Assembly: GCF_947504215.1 (NCBI RefSeq)
Contig: NZ_CANNGO010000008.1
Coordinates: 124,001-188,000, forward strand
Reading direction: 5' to 3'
DNA length: 64,000 bases
DNA from: an uncultured Ruegeria sp.
GTDB lineage: Bacteria > Pseudomonadota > Alphaproteobacteria > Rhodobacterales > Rhodobacteraceae
Under the pieces are notes generated by a model, which was not told the origin of the DNA, ran no database searches, and worked only from the letters and a program-made list of their open reading frames with translations. Numbering within the stretch: the stretch's first letter is position 1; each line of letters opens with the position of its first letter. The position numbers and the translations under genes are program-made. Below are positions 27,271-34,944 of this stretch, one piece after another.

Positions 27271-28421
27271 AGCAGATTGATGAGCCCTGGGTCTCGGAGC
27301 AGTCCACTCAAAAGGTATGTGCCGCCCTGACTGCGGCGGGCAGCCAGGCCTTGTTTGTCGGTGGCTGCGTGCGCAATGCGCTGCTGGGTGTGCCGGTCCG
27401 AGACATCGATATTGCCACAGATGCGCTGCCGGATCAGGTGGTTGCGTTGGCAAAAGACGCAGGGCTTAAGGCGATTCCAACCGGAATTGAACACGGCACG
27501 GTCACGATTGTCAGCCACGGTATCCCGCATGAAATCACCACTTTCCGCCGCGATGTGGAAACCGATGGCCGCCGAGCCGTCGTAGCCTTTTCTGACAAGG
27601 TCGAAGAAGATGCGGCGCGTCGCGATTTCACCATGAACGCGATCTATGCGCAGCCCGATGGGGCAATTCTGGACCCGTTAAACGGCTTACCGGATCTCGA
27701 AAAACGCCATGTGCGGTTCATCGGCACCGCTGCGCATCGTATTCGCGAAGACTATCTGCGGTCGCTGCGTTACTTCCGCTTTCACGCCTGGTATGGCGAT
27801 CCGGATGCCGGGTTTGATCCTGATGCGATGGCCGCAATTTCCAAAAACCTGGACGGGTTGGCGTTGCTGTCACGCGAACGCGTTGGGGCAGAGCTGTTGA
27901 AACTTTTGGCCGCACCTGATCCTGCGCCATCTGTTGCCGCAATGCGCAGCACCGGGGTTTTGGCGCAACTGCTTCCGGGTGCGGATGATCGGGCCTTGGG
28001 CCCATTGATCCATCTTGAACAGGCGTCCTCGACCGAACCCGATCCTGTGCGCCGGCTGGCCGCGATGGTGACGTCTGAGGACGCAACAACGCTTCGACTT
28101 AGCCGGTCGCAATTGCAACGCCTTACCCGCATGCGGGATGAGGCGCAGGCGACAACAAGCGTTGCTGAACTGGGATACCGCTACGGCGACGAGGGCGGGT
28201 TGCACGAAACCTTGCTGCGTTGCGCGTTCTTTGAGCAACCCTGGACCGAAGACCTGAGGCAGGCCTTGCATTCAGGCGCGTCAGCCCGTTTTCCGATCAA
28301 GGCCAAAGACTTGATTCCTGAGTTTTCCGGTCCGGCGCTGGGCAAGAAACTGGCCGAGCTGGAAGGGCGTTGGATTGCATCGGGCTTTACCCTGACCCGC
28401 AAAGATTTGCTGGGCGGTTAG
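27267..28421 (+). CDS. cca: CCA tRNA nucleotidyltransferase / poly(A) polymerase family
   Basis: 384 residues, class II nucleotidyltransferase. Motifs: FVGGCVRNALLGVPVRDIDIATDA (GGxVR and catalytic DxD), RRDFTMNAI, and EDYLRSLRYFRF. It adds or repairs the CCA end of tRNAs; some alphaproteobacterial members may act as poly(A) polymerase, which sequence alone does not separate. The ATG overlaps the Nudix stop (ATGA), giving the coupled order hslO-Nudix-cca. No clear terminator follows before the structured leader region. Confidence 0.92.
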   Translation: MKQIDEPWVSEQSTQKVCAALTAAGSQALFVGGCVRNALLGVPVRDIDIATDALPDQVVALAKDAGLKAIPTGIEHGTVTIVSHGIPHEITTFRRDVETDGRRAVVAFSDKVEEDAARRDFTMNAIYAQPDGAILDPLNGLPDLEKRHVRFIGTAAHRIREDYLRSLRYFRFHAWYGDPDAGFDPDAMAAISKNLDGLALLSRERVGAELLKLLAAPDPAPSVAAMRSTGVLAQLLPGADDRALGPLIHLEQASSTEPDPVRRLAAMVTSEDATTLRLSRSQLQRLTRMRDEAQATTSVAELGYRYGDEGGLHETLLRCAFFEQPWTEDLRQALHSGASARFPIKAKDLIPEFSGPALGKKLAELEGRWIASGFTLTRKDLLGG

Positions 28422-28618
28422 CACGAAGTCTCAAAAGGGGATGACAAATCAAATCGAGTATGGTTACTTGCGCCTGTCACTTGATTTGGAGGGAGGCATG
28501 CGAATGTATTACGGGATCTGGTTCGGCTAAAGCCGGAACGCTCGACCCGTAGGGGTGGTGTTCTGGCGCCATCTTTCTTCGCACGTCCTATTTATCTTGC
28601 TCAATTGGAGCATCCTCC
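28422..28618 (+). promoter_or_regulatory. Structured leader ahead of ABC exporter genes
   Basis: 197-bp gap with several nested signals: CAAATCAA (28445-28452) and TTGATTTG (28481-28488) form a perfect 8-bp dyad that ends against a strong SD; a tiny ORF follows (28498-28530); a hairpin GTTCGGCT-AA-AGCCGGAAC (28521-28539, one bulge) contains that ORF's stop codon; ACCC-GTAG-GGGT (28545-28556); and GCTC-AATTG-GAGC (28599-28611), which encloses the SD (GGAG, 28607-28610) of the first ABC gene. The architecture resembles a translational attenuator. Function is inference. Confidence 0.45.
28498..28530 (+). CDS. Putative 10-residue leader peptide MRMYYGIWFG
   Basis: Below the ORF track cutoff. ATG 28498 is preceded by GGAGGGAG (28488-28495), one of the strongest SD sequences in the window, and reads MRMYYGIWFG before TAA at 28528-28530. 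Four of ten residues are aromatic. The stop codon lies in the loop of a hairpin (28521-28539), so a stalled ribosome would melt that hairpin. An in-frame ATG at 28441 would make a 29-residue peptide, but its SD touches the start codon. No homologue is known to me. Confidence 0.45.
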   Translation: MRMYYGIWFG

Positions 28619-30457
28619 ATGTTTCGCTATTTCGAAAACCTTGTAGACCCTTTTGTCGCCTATACGGAATCTGACACACCACCAACGCGGCTGTGGCCGT
28701 TCATGCTGGATTACTCACAGCCCTTCATGAAGGTCTTTTTCTGGGCCGGGCTTATTTCCATCATCGTGGCAGGCGTTGAGATCGGACTGATCTATTACAT
28801 GGGCCGCGTTGTCGATCTGCTGGGCGGCACGCCGACCGAAGTCTGGCAAAACCACGGAACCGAACTGCTGTGGATGGCCGCATTTATTCTATTGTTGCGA
28901 CCCATCCTTCATCTGGTCGACGTCCTGTTGTTGAACAACACGATCCTGCCGAACTTTGGCACGCTGATCCGCTGGCGCGCGCATAAACACGTGCTGCGTC
29001 AATCGGTTGGTTGGTTCGAAAACGACTTTGCAGGCCGTATCGCCAACCGGATTATGCAGACGCCACCAGCTGCGGGCGAAGTGGTGTTTCAGGTCTTTGA
29101 CGCGATTTCATTCTCGCTTGCTTACCTGATCGGCGCGGCGATTCTGCTGTACGCGGCAGATGCGCGCCTGCTTATTCCGCTGCTGATTTGGTTCGCGTTT
29201 TATGCTGCGCTGGTGCGGTGGACCGTAAAACGTGTTGGACCGGCCTCGCAGGCGGCCTCTGATGCACGCTCGACCGTGACGGGTCGTGTAGTGGACAGCT
29301 ATACCAACATTCATTCGGTTAAGATGTTCGCCCATAACGCGCAAGAATTGGACTATGCGCGCGAAGCGATCGAGGAAACGCGCCGCACATTTCAGGTCGA
29401 AATGCGGATCTTCACTGTCATGGATGCTGTTCTGGTCACCCTGAACGGCCTGCTGATAGTTGGTGTTGTGGGTTGGGCGATTTATCTGTGGATGCAGGGC
29501 AGCGCGACCGTAGGTGTGGTCGCCGCTGCAACTGCGCTGACGCTGAGGCTGAACGCCATGACCGGCTGGATCATGTGGGCGCTGACCAGCTTCTTCCGTC
29601 AGCTCGGTATTGTGGCTGAAGGGATGCAGACGATTGCGCAACCTGTCGATTTGCTGGACGCCCCGGCTGCCAAGCCTCTGCGCCTGACAAACGGCCAGAT
29701 CGAAATCCGCGATTTGTCGCATCATTACGGGCGCGAAACCGGTGGTCTGGATCATATCAACATGATCGTTCAGCCGGGCGAAAAGATTGGCCTGATCGGT
29801 CGGTCTGGTGCTGGTAAATCGACCCTCGTGAAACTGCTCTTACGGTTTTACGACGTTGAACGCGGCGCTATCCTGATTGACGATCAGAACATCGCACAGG
29901 TCACTCAGGACAGTCTGCGCAGTCATATCGGTATGGTTCAGCAGGACAGCGCATTGTTGCATCGCTCGGTTCGGGACAACATTCTATATGGCCGTCCTGA
30001 TGCCACTGAATTGCAGATGATCACAGCGGCGAAACAGGCCGAGGCGCATGAGTTCATCCTTGACCTGCAGGATCCTGAAGGGCGCACCGGCTACGACGCG
30101 CATGTGGGGGAACGCGGCGTAAAGCTCAGCGGTGGTCAAAGGCAGCGGGTGACGCTGGCGCGGGTGATCTTGAAAGACGCCCCGATATTGTTGTTGGACG
30201 AGGCAACATCCGCCCTAGATTCCGAGGTTGAAGCGTCAATTCAGGAAACCCTCTACGGCATGATGCAAGGTAAAACCGTGATCGCCATTGCCCACCGGCT
30301 CAGCACTATCGCACAGATGGACCGCATTCTGGTGATGGATGGGGGCCGCATCGTGGAAGAGGGTGCGCATTCCGAGCTGTTGTCGCAGGGCGGCCTTTAC
30401 GCGCAGTTCTGGGCGCGGCAGTCTGGCGGCTTCATGAATCCGGAGGCCGCTGAATGA
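28619..30457 (+). CDS. ABC exporter subunit 1 (fused membrane and ATPase domains)
   Basis: 612 residues, a half-transporter of the exporter type. Six hydrophobic segments span roughly residues 45-320 (VFFWAGLISIIVAGVEIGLIYY, LAYLIGAAILLY, LVTLNGLLIVGVVGWAIYLW and others). The C-terminal ATPase shows Walker A GRSGAGKST, signature LSGGQRQR, Walker B ILLLDEATSALD and the His switch IAHRLSTI, so both ATP and catalytic elements look intact. No N-terminal C39 peptidase domain is present. The start overlaps an SD inside a small hairpin. It overlaps the second subunit by four bases; the two probably form a heterodimer. Substrate unknown. Confidence 0.9.
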   Translation: MFRYFENLVDPFVAYTESDTPPTRLWPFMLDYSQPFMKVFFWAGLISIIVAGVEIGLIYYMGRVVDLLGGTPTEVWQNHGTELLWMAAFILLLRPILHLVDVLLLNNTILPNFGTLIRWRAHKHVLRQSVGWFENDFAGRIANRIMQTPPAAGEVVFQVFDAISFSLAYLIGAAILLYAADARLLIPLLIWFAFYAALVRWTVKRVGPASQAASDARSTVTGRVVDSYTNIHSVKMFAHNAQELDYAREAIEETRRTFQVEMRIFTVMDAVLVTLNGLLIVGVVGWAIYLWMQGSATVGVVAAATALTLRLNAMTGWIMWALTSFFRQLGIVAEGMQTIAQPVDLLDAPAAKPLRLTNGQIEIRDLSHHYGRETGGLDHINMIVQPGEKIGLIGRSGAGKSTLVKLLLRFYDVERGAILIDDQNIAQVTQDSLRSHIGMVQQDSALLHRSVRDNILYGRPDATELQMITAAKQAEAHEFILDLQDPEGRTGYDAHVGERGVKLSGGQRQRVTLARVILKDAPILLLDEATSALDSEVEASIQETLYGMMQGKTVIAIAHRLSTIAQMDRILVMDGGRIVEEGAHSELLSQGGLYAQFWARQSGGFMNPEAAE

Positions 30458-32286
30458 GGGTTGCCGACCTCATAAACCCATTCAACAACATCGAAACGCC
30501 CCCACCGCAGACTTTGGGGGCGTTCATTCGCTGGAGCTTATCCGGCGCGTGGCCGATGCTGTTTATTGCGGCGTTCTTCTCGGCAACCGCTGGGGCGATG
30601 GAGGCGGGAACCGCCTGGATCCTCGGTTGGGTGATCGATGTGGCGACTTCCAGCGGGCCTGAGGACTTTCTGACCGCAGGAAACATGTGGATGATCTTCG
30701 GCGCAGTGGCGTTTTTCATGGTGCTGCGACCCATCCTGTTTGGGCTGTCGTCGCTGTCGAACAACTACATCGTCATGCCTAACATCCCGCCATTGGTTCT
30801 GGCCAAGTTGAACCGTTGGACGCTGGGCCAGTCCGTGACCTATTTCGATGACGATTTCGCGGGCCGGATTGCTCAGAAGCAGATGCAGACCTCGAACGCC
30901 ATGGCCTCGGTCGTGTCGGAAACGATTAGCGCAATTGTCTTCGCTTTGGCGTCACTTTTGGGCTCTTTGCTTTTGTTAGGGTCTATTCACCCGTTGGTGA
31001 TGTTGCCGTTTGCGGCCTGGCTTGTGGTGTATTTCTTGCTGGTGCGGTGGTATCTGCCGCGCATCCGCAAACGATCGGCAGAACGGGCCGGGGCGCGTGC
31101 GATGGTGTCAGGACAGGTGGTCGATGCGATCACCAATATCAAAACCGTCAAACTGTTTGCCCATGCGAATTTCGAAGATCAGGCTGCGCGGCACTCGATG
31201 GTCGAGCTGCGCGAAAGATCGCTGGATTTCGGCAAACTATCGGTAAGCTTCCGATTTATTCTGATGACGCTTGCCGGGATTCTCCCAGTCCTGTTGCTGG
31301 GCGCAACGCTTTGGCTGTGGCAAGCCGGCAGTGCAACTGCTGGCGATATCGTTGCGGCCGGTGCCGTTTCGATCCGCATCGCGCAAATGACAGGCTGGGT
31401 CAGTTTCACGCTGATGGGTCTGTACGCCAATGTCGGAGAAATCGAGAACGGCATGAAGACGCTGGCCAAGCGCGACCGAGTCGAAGACGCATCACAGGCC
31501 GGCGAGCTAAGCGTTACCGAAGGCAGCATCAGTTTTGACGCTGTCAGCTTTGCCTATGGCCGGGATGTTGGCGGTGTCACAGACCTGAATATGACCGTAA
31601 AGCCGGGTGAGAAACTGGGTATCGTCGGTGCTTCCGGTGCCGGGAAATCAACCTTGGTTTCGCTTTTGTTGCGGCTCTATGAGGGGGAAAAAGGTACAAT
31701 TAGCATCGATGGGCAGGATGTGTCACATGTGACGCAGGACAGCCTGCGCCGCCAGATCGGCATGGTCACGCAAGAAACAGCGATGTTCAATCGCTCGGCC
31801 CGCGAGAATATCCTCTATGGTCGCCCTGACGCCCGAGAGGCTGAGATGGTCGAGGCGGCCAAAAAGGCCGAAGCGCATGAGTTCATCCTCAGCCTTCAGG
31901 ATGCGCATGGTCGCACCGGATATGATGCGCATCTGGGAGAACGTGGAGTGAAACTCAGCGGCGGTCAGCGTCAGCGGATCGCATTGGCCCGCGCCATTCT
32001 GAAGGACGCGCCGATCCTGGTGTTGGACGAGGCGACATCAGCGCTGGATTCCGAGGTCGAGGCATCGATTCAGACCGCACTACACCGGGTGATGCAGGGC
32101 AAGACGGTTCTGGCCATTGCGCACCGTTTGTCGACGCTCAGCGAGATGGACCGCATTGTCGTGTTGGACCATGGACAGATCGTGGAAACCGGCACCCATG
32201 ATGCGTTGTTGGAAAAAGGCGGGCTATACGCTCGGTTCTGGCATCGTCAATCGGGCGGGTTCATTCAGGCGGAAGCTGCCGAATAA
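30454..32286 (+). CDS. ABC exporter subunit 2 (fused membrane and ATPase domains)
   Basis: 610 residues, clearly paralogous to the preceding gene: shared patterns include VTYFDDDFAGRIAQKQMQT against VGWFENDFAGRIANRIMQT and near-identical ATPase blocks (GASGAGKST, GYDAHLGERGVKLSGGQRQR, ILVLDEATSALDSEVEASI, IAHRLSTL). Both catalytic sites look canonical, unlike heterodimers with one degenerate site. ATG 30454 overlaps the upstream stop (ATGA), so the two are translationally coupled. Likely exports lipids, drugs or a small peptide; sequence does not tell which. Confidence 0.9.
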   Translation: MRVADLINPFNNIETPPPQTLGAFIRWSLSGAWPMLFIAAFFSATAGAMEAGTAWILGWVIDVATSSGPEDFLTAGNMWMIFGAVAFFMVLRPILFGLSSLSNNYIVMPNIPPLVLAKLNRWTLGQSVTYFDDDFAGRIAQKQMQTSNAMASVVSETISAIVFALASLLGSLLLLGSIHPLVMLPFAAWLVVYFLLVRWYLPRIRKRSAERAGARAMVSGQVVDAITNIKTVKLFAHANFEDQAARHSMVELRERSLDFGKLSVSFRFILMTLAGILPVLLLGATLWLWQAGSATAGDIVAAGAVSIRIAQMTGWVSFTLMGLYANVGEIENGMKTLAKRDRVEDASQAGELSVTEGSISFDAVSFAYGRDVGGVTDLNMTVKPGEKLGIVGASGAGKSTLVSLLLRLYEGEKGTISIDGQDVSHVTQDSLRRQIGMVTQETAMFNRSARENILYGRPDAREAEMVEAAKKAEAHEFILSLQDAHGRTGYDAHLGERGVKLSGGQRQRIALARAILKDAPILVLDEATSALDSEVEASIQTALHRVMQGKTVLAIAHRLSTLSEMDRIVVLDHGQIVETGTHDALLEKGGLYARFWHRQSGGFIQAEAAE

Positions 32287-32325
32287 GGGTTTTGTTGCGG
32301 GTAATCCCCCGGTATCAGGCCAGCT

Positions 32326-33555
32326 ATGACGCAACAATTCACCATAAACCGCCTTGGGCACCAGGGCGATGGCATCGCGGATGGCCCAGTCTATGCGCCG
32401 CGCACCCTGCCAGGTGAGGTGGTCAGCGGCACGCTTCTGGATCAATTCCTGACTGATATTCGGGTGGATACGCCTTCCGACCAGCGGGTGAAGGCGCCGT
32501 GCCGTCACTATAAGGCGTGTGGCGGATGCCAGCTGCAGCATGCGTCTGATGCGTTTGTTGCAGATTGGAAAGTCGACATCGTCCGCAACGCGCTTGCGGC
32601 ACAAGGGTTAGAGGCGACTATGCGCCCGATCCACACGTCGCCGGAACGATCTCGTCGCCGCGCGACGATCACTGTGCGTCGGACGAAGAAGGGCACGCTG
32701 GCCGGTTTTCATGGACGCGCTTCGGATACCATCACAGAAATTCCCGATTGCCATCTGTTGGACCCGGCCCTGATTGCCGCGATTCCAGTGGCCGAGGCGC
32801 TGGCCGTGTTGGGCGGCAGCCGAAAGGGGGCTCTTGCCGTTACCCTGACCCTGTCCGAGGGCGGTTTGGATGTGGCCGTCAAAGGTGGCAAGCCACTGGA
32901 TGGACCTCTGGAACTGGCGCTGGCGCAGGCCACGGAGAAACATGCGCTCGCGCGGCTCAGTTGGGATGGCGAGGTGATTGCCATGCGCCACGCCCCTGTT
33001 CAACGGTTTGGAGATGTCACGGTCGTGCCCCCGTCGGGCGCGTTTCTGCAAGCAACCAAAGACGGCGAACAGGCTCTAACATTGGCGGTTTTGAAGGCTG
33101 TTCAGGGCGCTAAGCGAGTTGTTGATCTGTTTTCCGGCAGCGGTACGTTCTCTCTCCCATTGGCAAAAATGGCGGAAGTCCACGCAGTTGAGGGTGAAGC
33201 TGCCATGACCCAAGCCTTGGATAAGGGATGGCGCCGGGCGCAAGGCCTCAAGCGTATAACGACAGAGGCGCGGGATCTGTTTCGCCGTCCGTTGATGCAG
33301 GATGAGTTGAACTCCTTTGATGCTGTTGTTCTGGACCCGCCGCGCGCAGGGGCCGAAGCGCAAGTGGCCGAATTGGTTCAGGCGCAACGCCCGGTGATTG
33401 CCTATGTCTCGTGCAACCCGGTGACCTTTGCGCGCGACGCCAAATCCCTTGTCGATGCAGGATATACTCTTAAATGGGTACAGGTTGTTGACCAATTTCG
33501 ATGGTCGTCACATACGGAACTTGCCGCGCGGTTTGTGCTGAACCCCGGATCTTGA
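32326..33555 (+). CDS. TrmA/RlmD-family 4Fe-4S RNA uridine methyltransferase
   Basis: 409 residues. A short N-terminal TRAM-like region (INRLGHQGDGIADGPVYAPRTLPGE) is followed by the iron-sulfur cysteines of RlmD/RumA (PCRHYKACGGCQLQH plus IPDCHLL), the SAM motif VVDLFSGSGTFSLPLA, the DPPRAGA motif, the nucleophile in YVSCNPVTFARD and the catalytic Glu in SHTELAA. It makes 5-methyluridine in rRNA or tRNA; which site is not resolvable, since alphaproteobacteria carry a single broad family member. ATG 32326 lies 40 bp after the ABC pair. Confidence 0.9.
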   Translation: MTQQFTINRLGHQGDGIADGPVYAPRTLPGEVVSGTLLDQFLTDIRVDTPSDQRVKAPCRHYKACGGCQLQHASDAFVADWKVDIVRNALAAQGLEATMRPIHTSPERSRRRATITVRRTKKGTLAGFHGRASDTITEIPDCHLLDPALIAAIPVAEALAVLGGSRKGALAVTLTLSEGGLDVAVKGGKPLDGPLELALAQATEKHALARLSWDGEVIAMRHAPVQRFGDVTVVPPSGAFLQATKDGEQALTLAVLKAVQGAKRVVDLFSGSGTFSLPLAKMAEVHAVEGEAAMTQALDKGWRRAQGLKRITTEARDLFRRPLMQDELNSFDAVVLDPPRAGAEAQVAELVQAQRPVIAYVSCNPVTFARDAKSLVDAGYTLKWVQVVDQFRWSSHTELAARFVLNPGS

Positions 33556-33576
33556 GCAGACAGGAGAGAGCGAGAC

Positions 33577-34362
33577 ATGGGGTTCAATCAGCGCTTGCTG
33601 GCCATCATCGAAGCGCCAGCCTTCGGGCGGTTCATTACCGGTGTCATTATCTTCAATGCTGTGTTGCTGGGGATGGAAACGTCGCCCACGCTGATGGCAC
33701 AAGCGGGCCCATTGATCGTATTTCTGGACAGCGTTTGCCTGGGCATCTTTGTTGTCGAGATCGGGATCAAGCTGATCGCCACCGGCCGCAGGTTTTTTTC
33801 CAGCGGCTGGAACATCTTTGACTTTCTGATCGTCGGGATTGCGCTGATCCCGGGGGGCGGGGGGCTGTCCGTATTGCGGGCCCTGCGCATCCTGCGGGTG
33901 CTGCGTGTCATTTCCGTCGCGCCACGTCTGCGCCGCGTGGTCGAAGGTTTTATCTCGGCCGTTCCGGGTATGGCCAGTGTGTTCCTGCTGATGGCAATTC
34001 TCTTCTACATCGGTGCGGTGATCTCGACCAAACTGTTCTCGCAATCTTTCCCCGACTGGTTCGGTGACCTTGGGCTGTCGGCCTATACCTTGTTCCAGAT
34101 CATGACGCTGGAAAGCTGGTCGATGGGCATCGTCCGCCCGGTGATGGAGGTGTATCCTTATGCCTGGTTGTTTTTTGTCCCATTCATCATGGTCACGACA
34201 TTTGCGGTGGTGAACCTGCTGGTCGGCCTGATCGTAAATTCGATGCAGGATGCCCATCATGCCGAAGATGAGGTGAAAACAGATGCCTACCGGGACGAGG
34301 TAATTGCGCGACTTGAAATCATCGAACGCCATTTAATTGAGCAGTCGAACATCAAAAAGTGA
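33577..34362 (+). CDS. Voltage-gated sodium channel (BacNav/NaChBac type)
   Basis: 261 residues, one six-segment subunit that assembles as a tetramer in the inner membrane. The S4 voltage sensor has Arg at every third position (R101, R104, R107, R110 in VLRALRILRVLRVIS). The pore loop carries the selectivity filter TLESWSM at residues 177-183, the exact sodium-selective BacNav filter. S6 (VTTFAVVNLLVGLIVNSM) leads into an acidic neck and a C-terminal coiled coil (YRDEVIARLEIIERHLIEQ). NavSp from Silicibacter pomeroyi is a described close type. In marine bacteria such channels are tied to sodium homeostasis, motility or pH response. SD AGGAGAG precedes ATG 33577. Confidence 0.93.
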   Translation: MGFNQRLLAIIEAPAFGRFITGVIIFNAVLLGMETSPTLMAQAGPLIVFLDSVCLGIFVVEIGIKLIATGRRFFSSGWNIFDFLIVGIALIPGGGGLSVLRALRILRVLRVISVAPRLRRVVEGFISAVPGMASVFLLMAILFYIGAVISTKLFSQSFPDWFGDLGLSAYTLFQIMTLESWSMGIVRPVMEVYPYAWLFFVPFIMVTTFAVVNLLVGLIVNSMQDAHHAEDEVKTDAYRDEVIARLEIIERHLIEQSNIKK

Positions 34363-34421
34363 TTTCAGTTTTTATTTTTTTTGGCATAATAACCGAAAAA
34401 AAGAAGCAGGCAGTGAAAAAT

Positions 34422-34940
34422 ATGGATCGTCGAGTATTTGGATTGGGTGCTATGGCAACGCTGAGCCTTTCGGCTTGTGCCTCAGCTGGCCCGAGAATTT
34501 TGACTTACAATGGGCCCGAGGTTACCTCGCTTGTTGTAAACAAGGGATCACGCAAACTCTATCTTCTTCATCATGAGCAGGTCCTTCGGGAATATGATGT
34601 TGATTTGGGGTTTGCTCCGAACGGCACGAAGATAAAACGCGGTGATGGTCGTACCCCGGAGGGCACGTATCTGATCGATCGCCGAAATCCCCGAAGCCGA
34701 TATCACCTGTCGCTGGGAATCTCTTATCCGGACTCGCAGGACATCGCTTTGGCGAAAGCTGCAGGTGTTGATCCGGGTGGCGATATTTTCATTCACGGAC
34801 AGCCCAATCTGCGGTCTGAGTTCAAGCGCGCGAAAAAGACGCCGGATTGGACAGCGGGCTGCATCGCGGTGAAGAACGACGAAATTGAAGAGATCTATGC
34901 GATGGTCAATCGCGGCACGCTGATCACCCTGCGCGCATAG
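34422..34940 (+). CDS. L,D-transpeptidase (YkuD) family lipoprotein
   Basis: About 172 residues. A lipoprotein-type signal (MDRRVFGLGAMATLSLSACA, lipobox LSAC, Cys 19) is followed by a YkuD domain with the catalytic pattern IFIHGQ ... WTAGCIAVKN (HG-x-(S/T)xGCxxx). L,D-transpeptidases make 3-3 peptidoglycan cross-links or attach proteins to the wall. The track frame starts at 34359, but the first 21 residues are AT-rich upstream sequence. ATG 34422 and GTG 34413 are both possible starts; ATG is chosen. A CATAAT-like -10 word lies at about 34384-34389. Confidence 0.88.
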   Translation: MDRRVFGLGAMATLSLSACASAGPRILTYNGPEVTSLVVNKGSRKLYLLHHEQVLREYDVDLGFAPNGTKIKRGDGRTPEGTYLIDRRNPRSRYHLSLGISYPDSQDIALAKAAGVDPGGDIFIHGQPNLRSEFKRAKKTPDWTAGCIAVKNDEIEEIYAMVNRGTLITLRA

Positions 34941-34944
34941 GGTT

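Noticed and set aside
33508-34332. 274-residue minus-strand ORF over the sodium channel
   Set aside because: Composition rich in His, Asp and Gln typical of antisense to a membrane protein; the plus-strand channel has full domain support.
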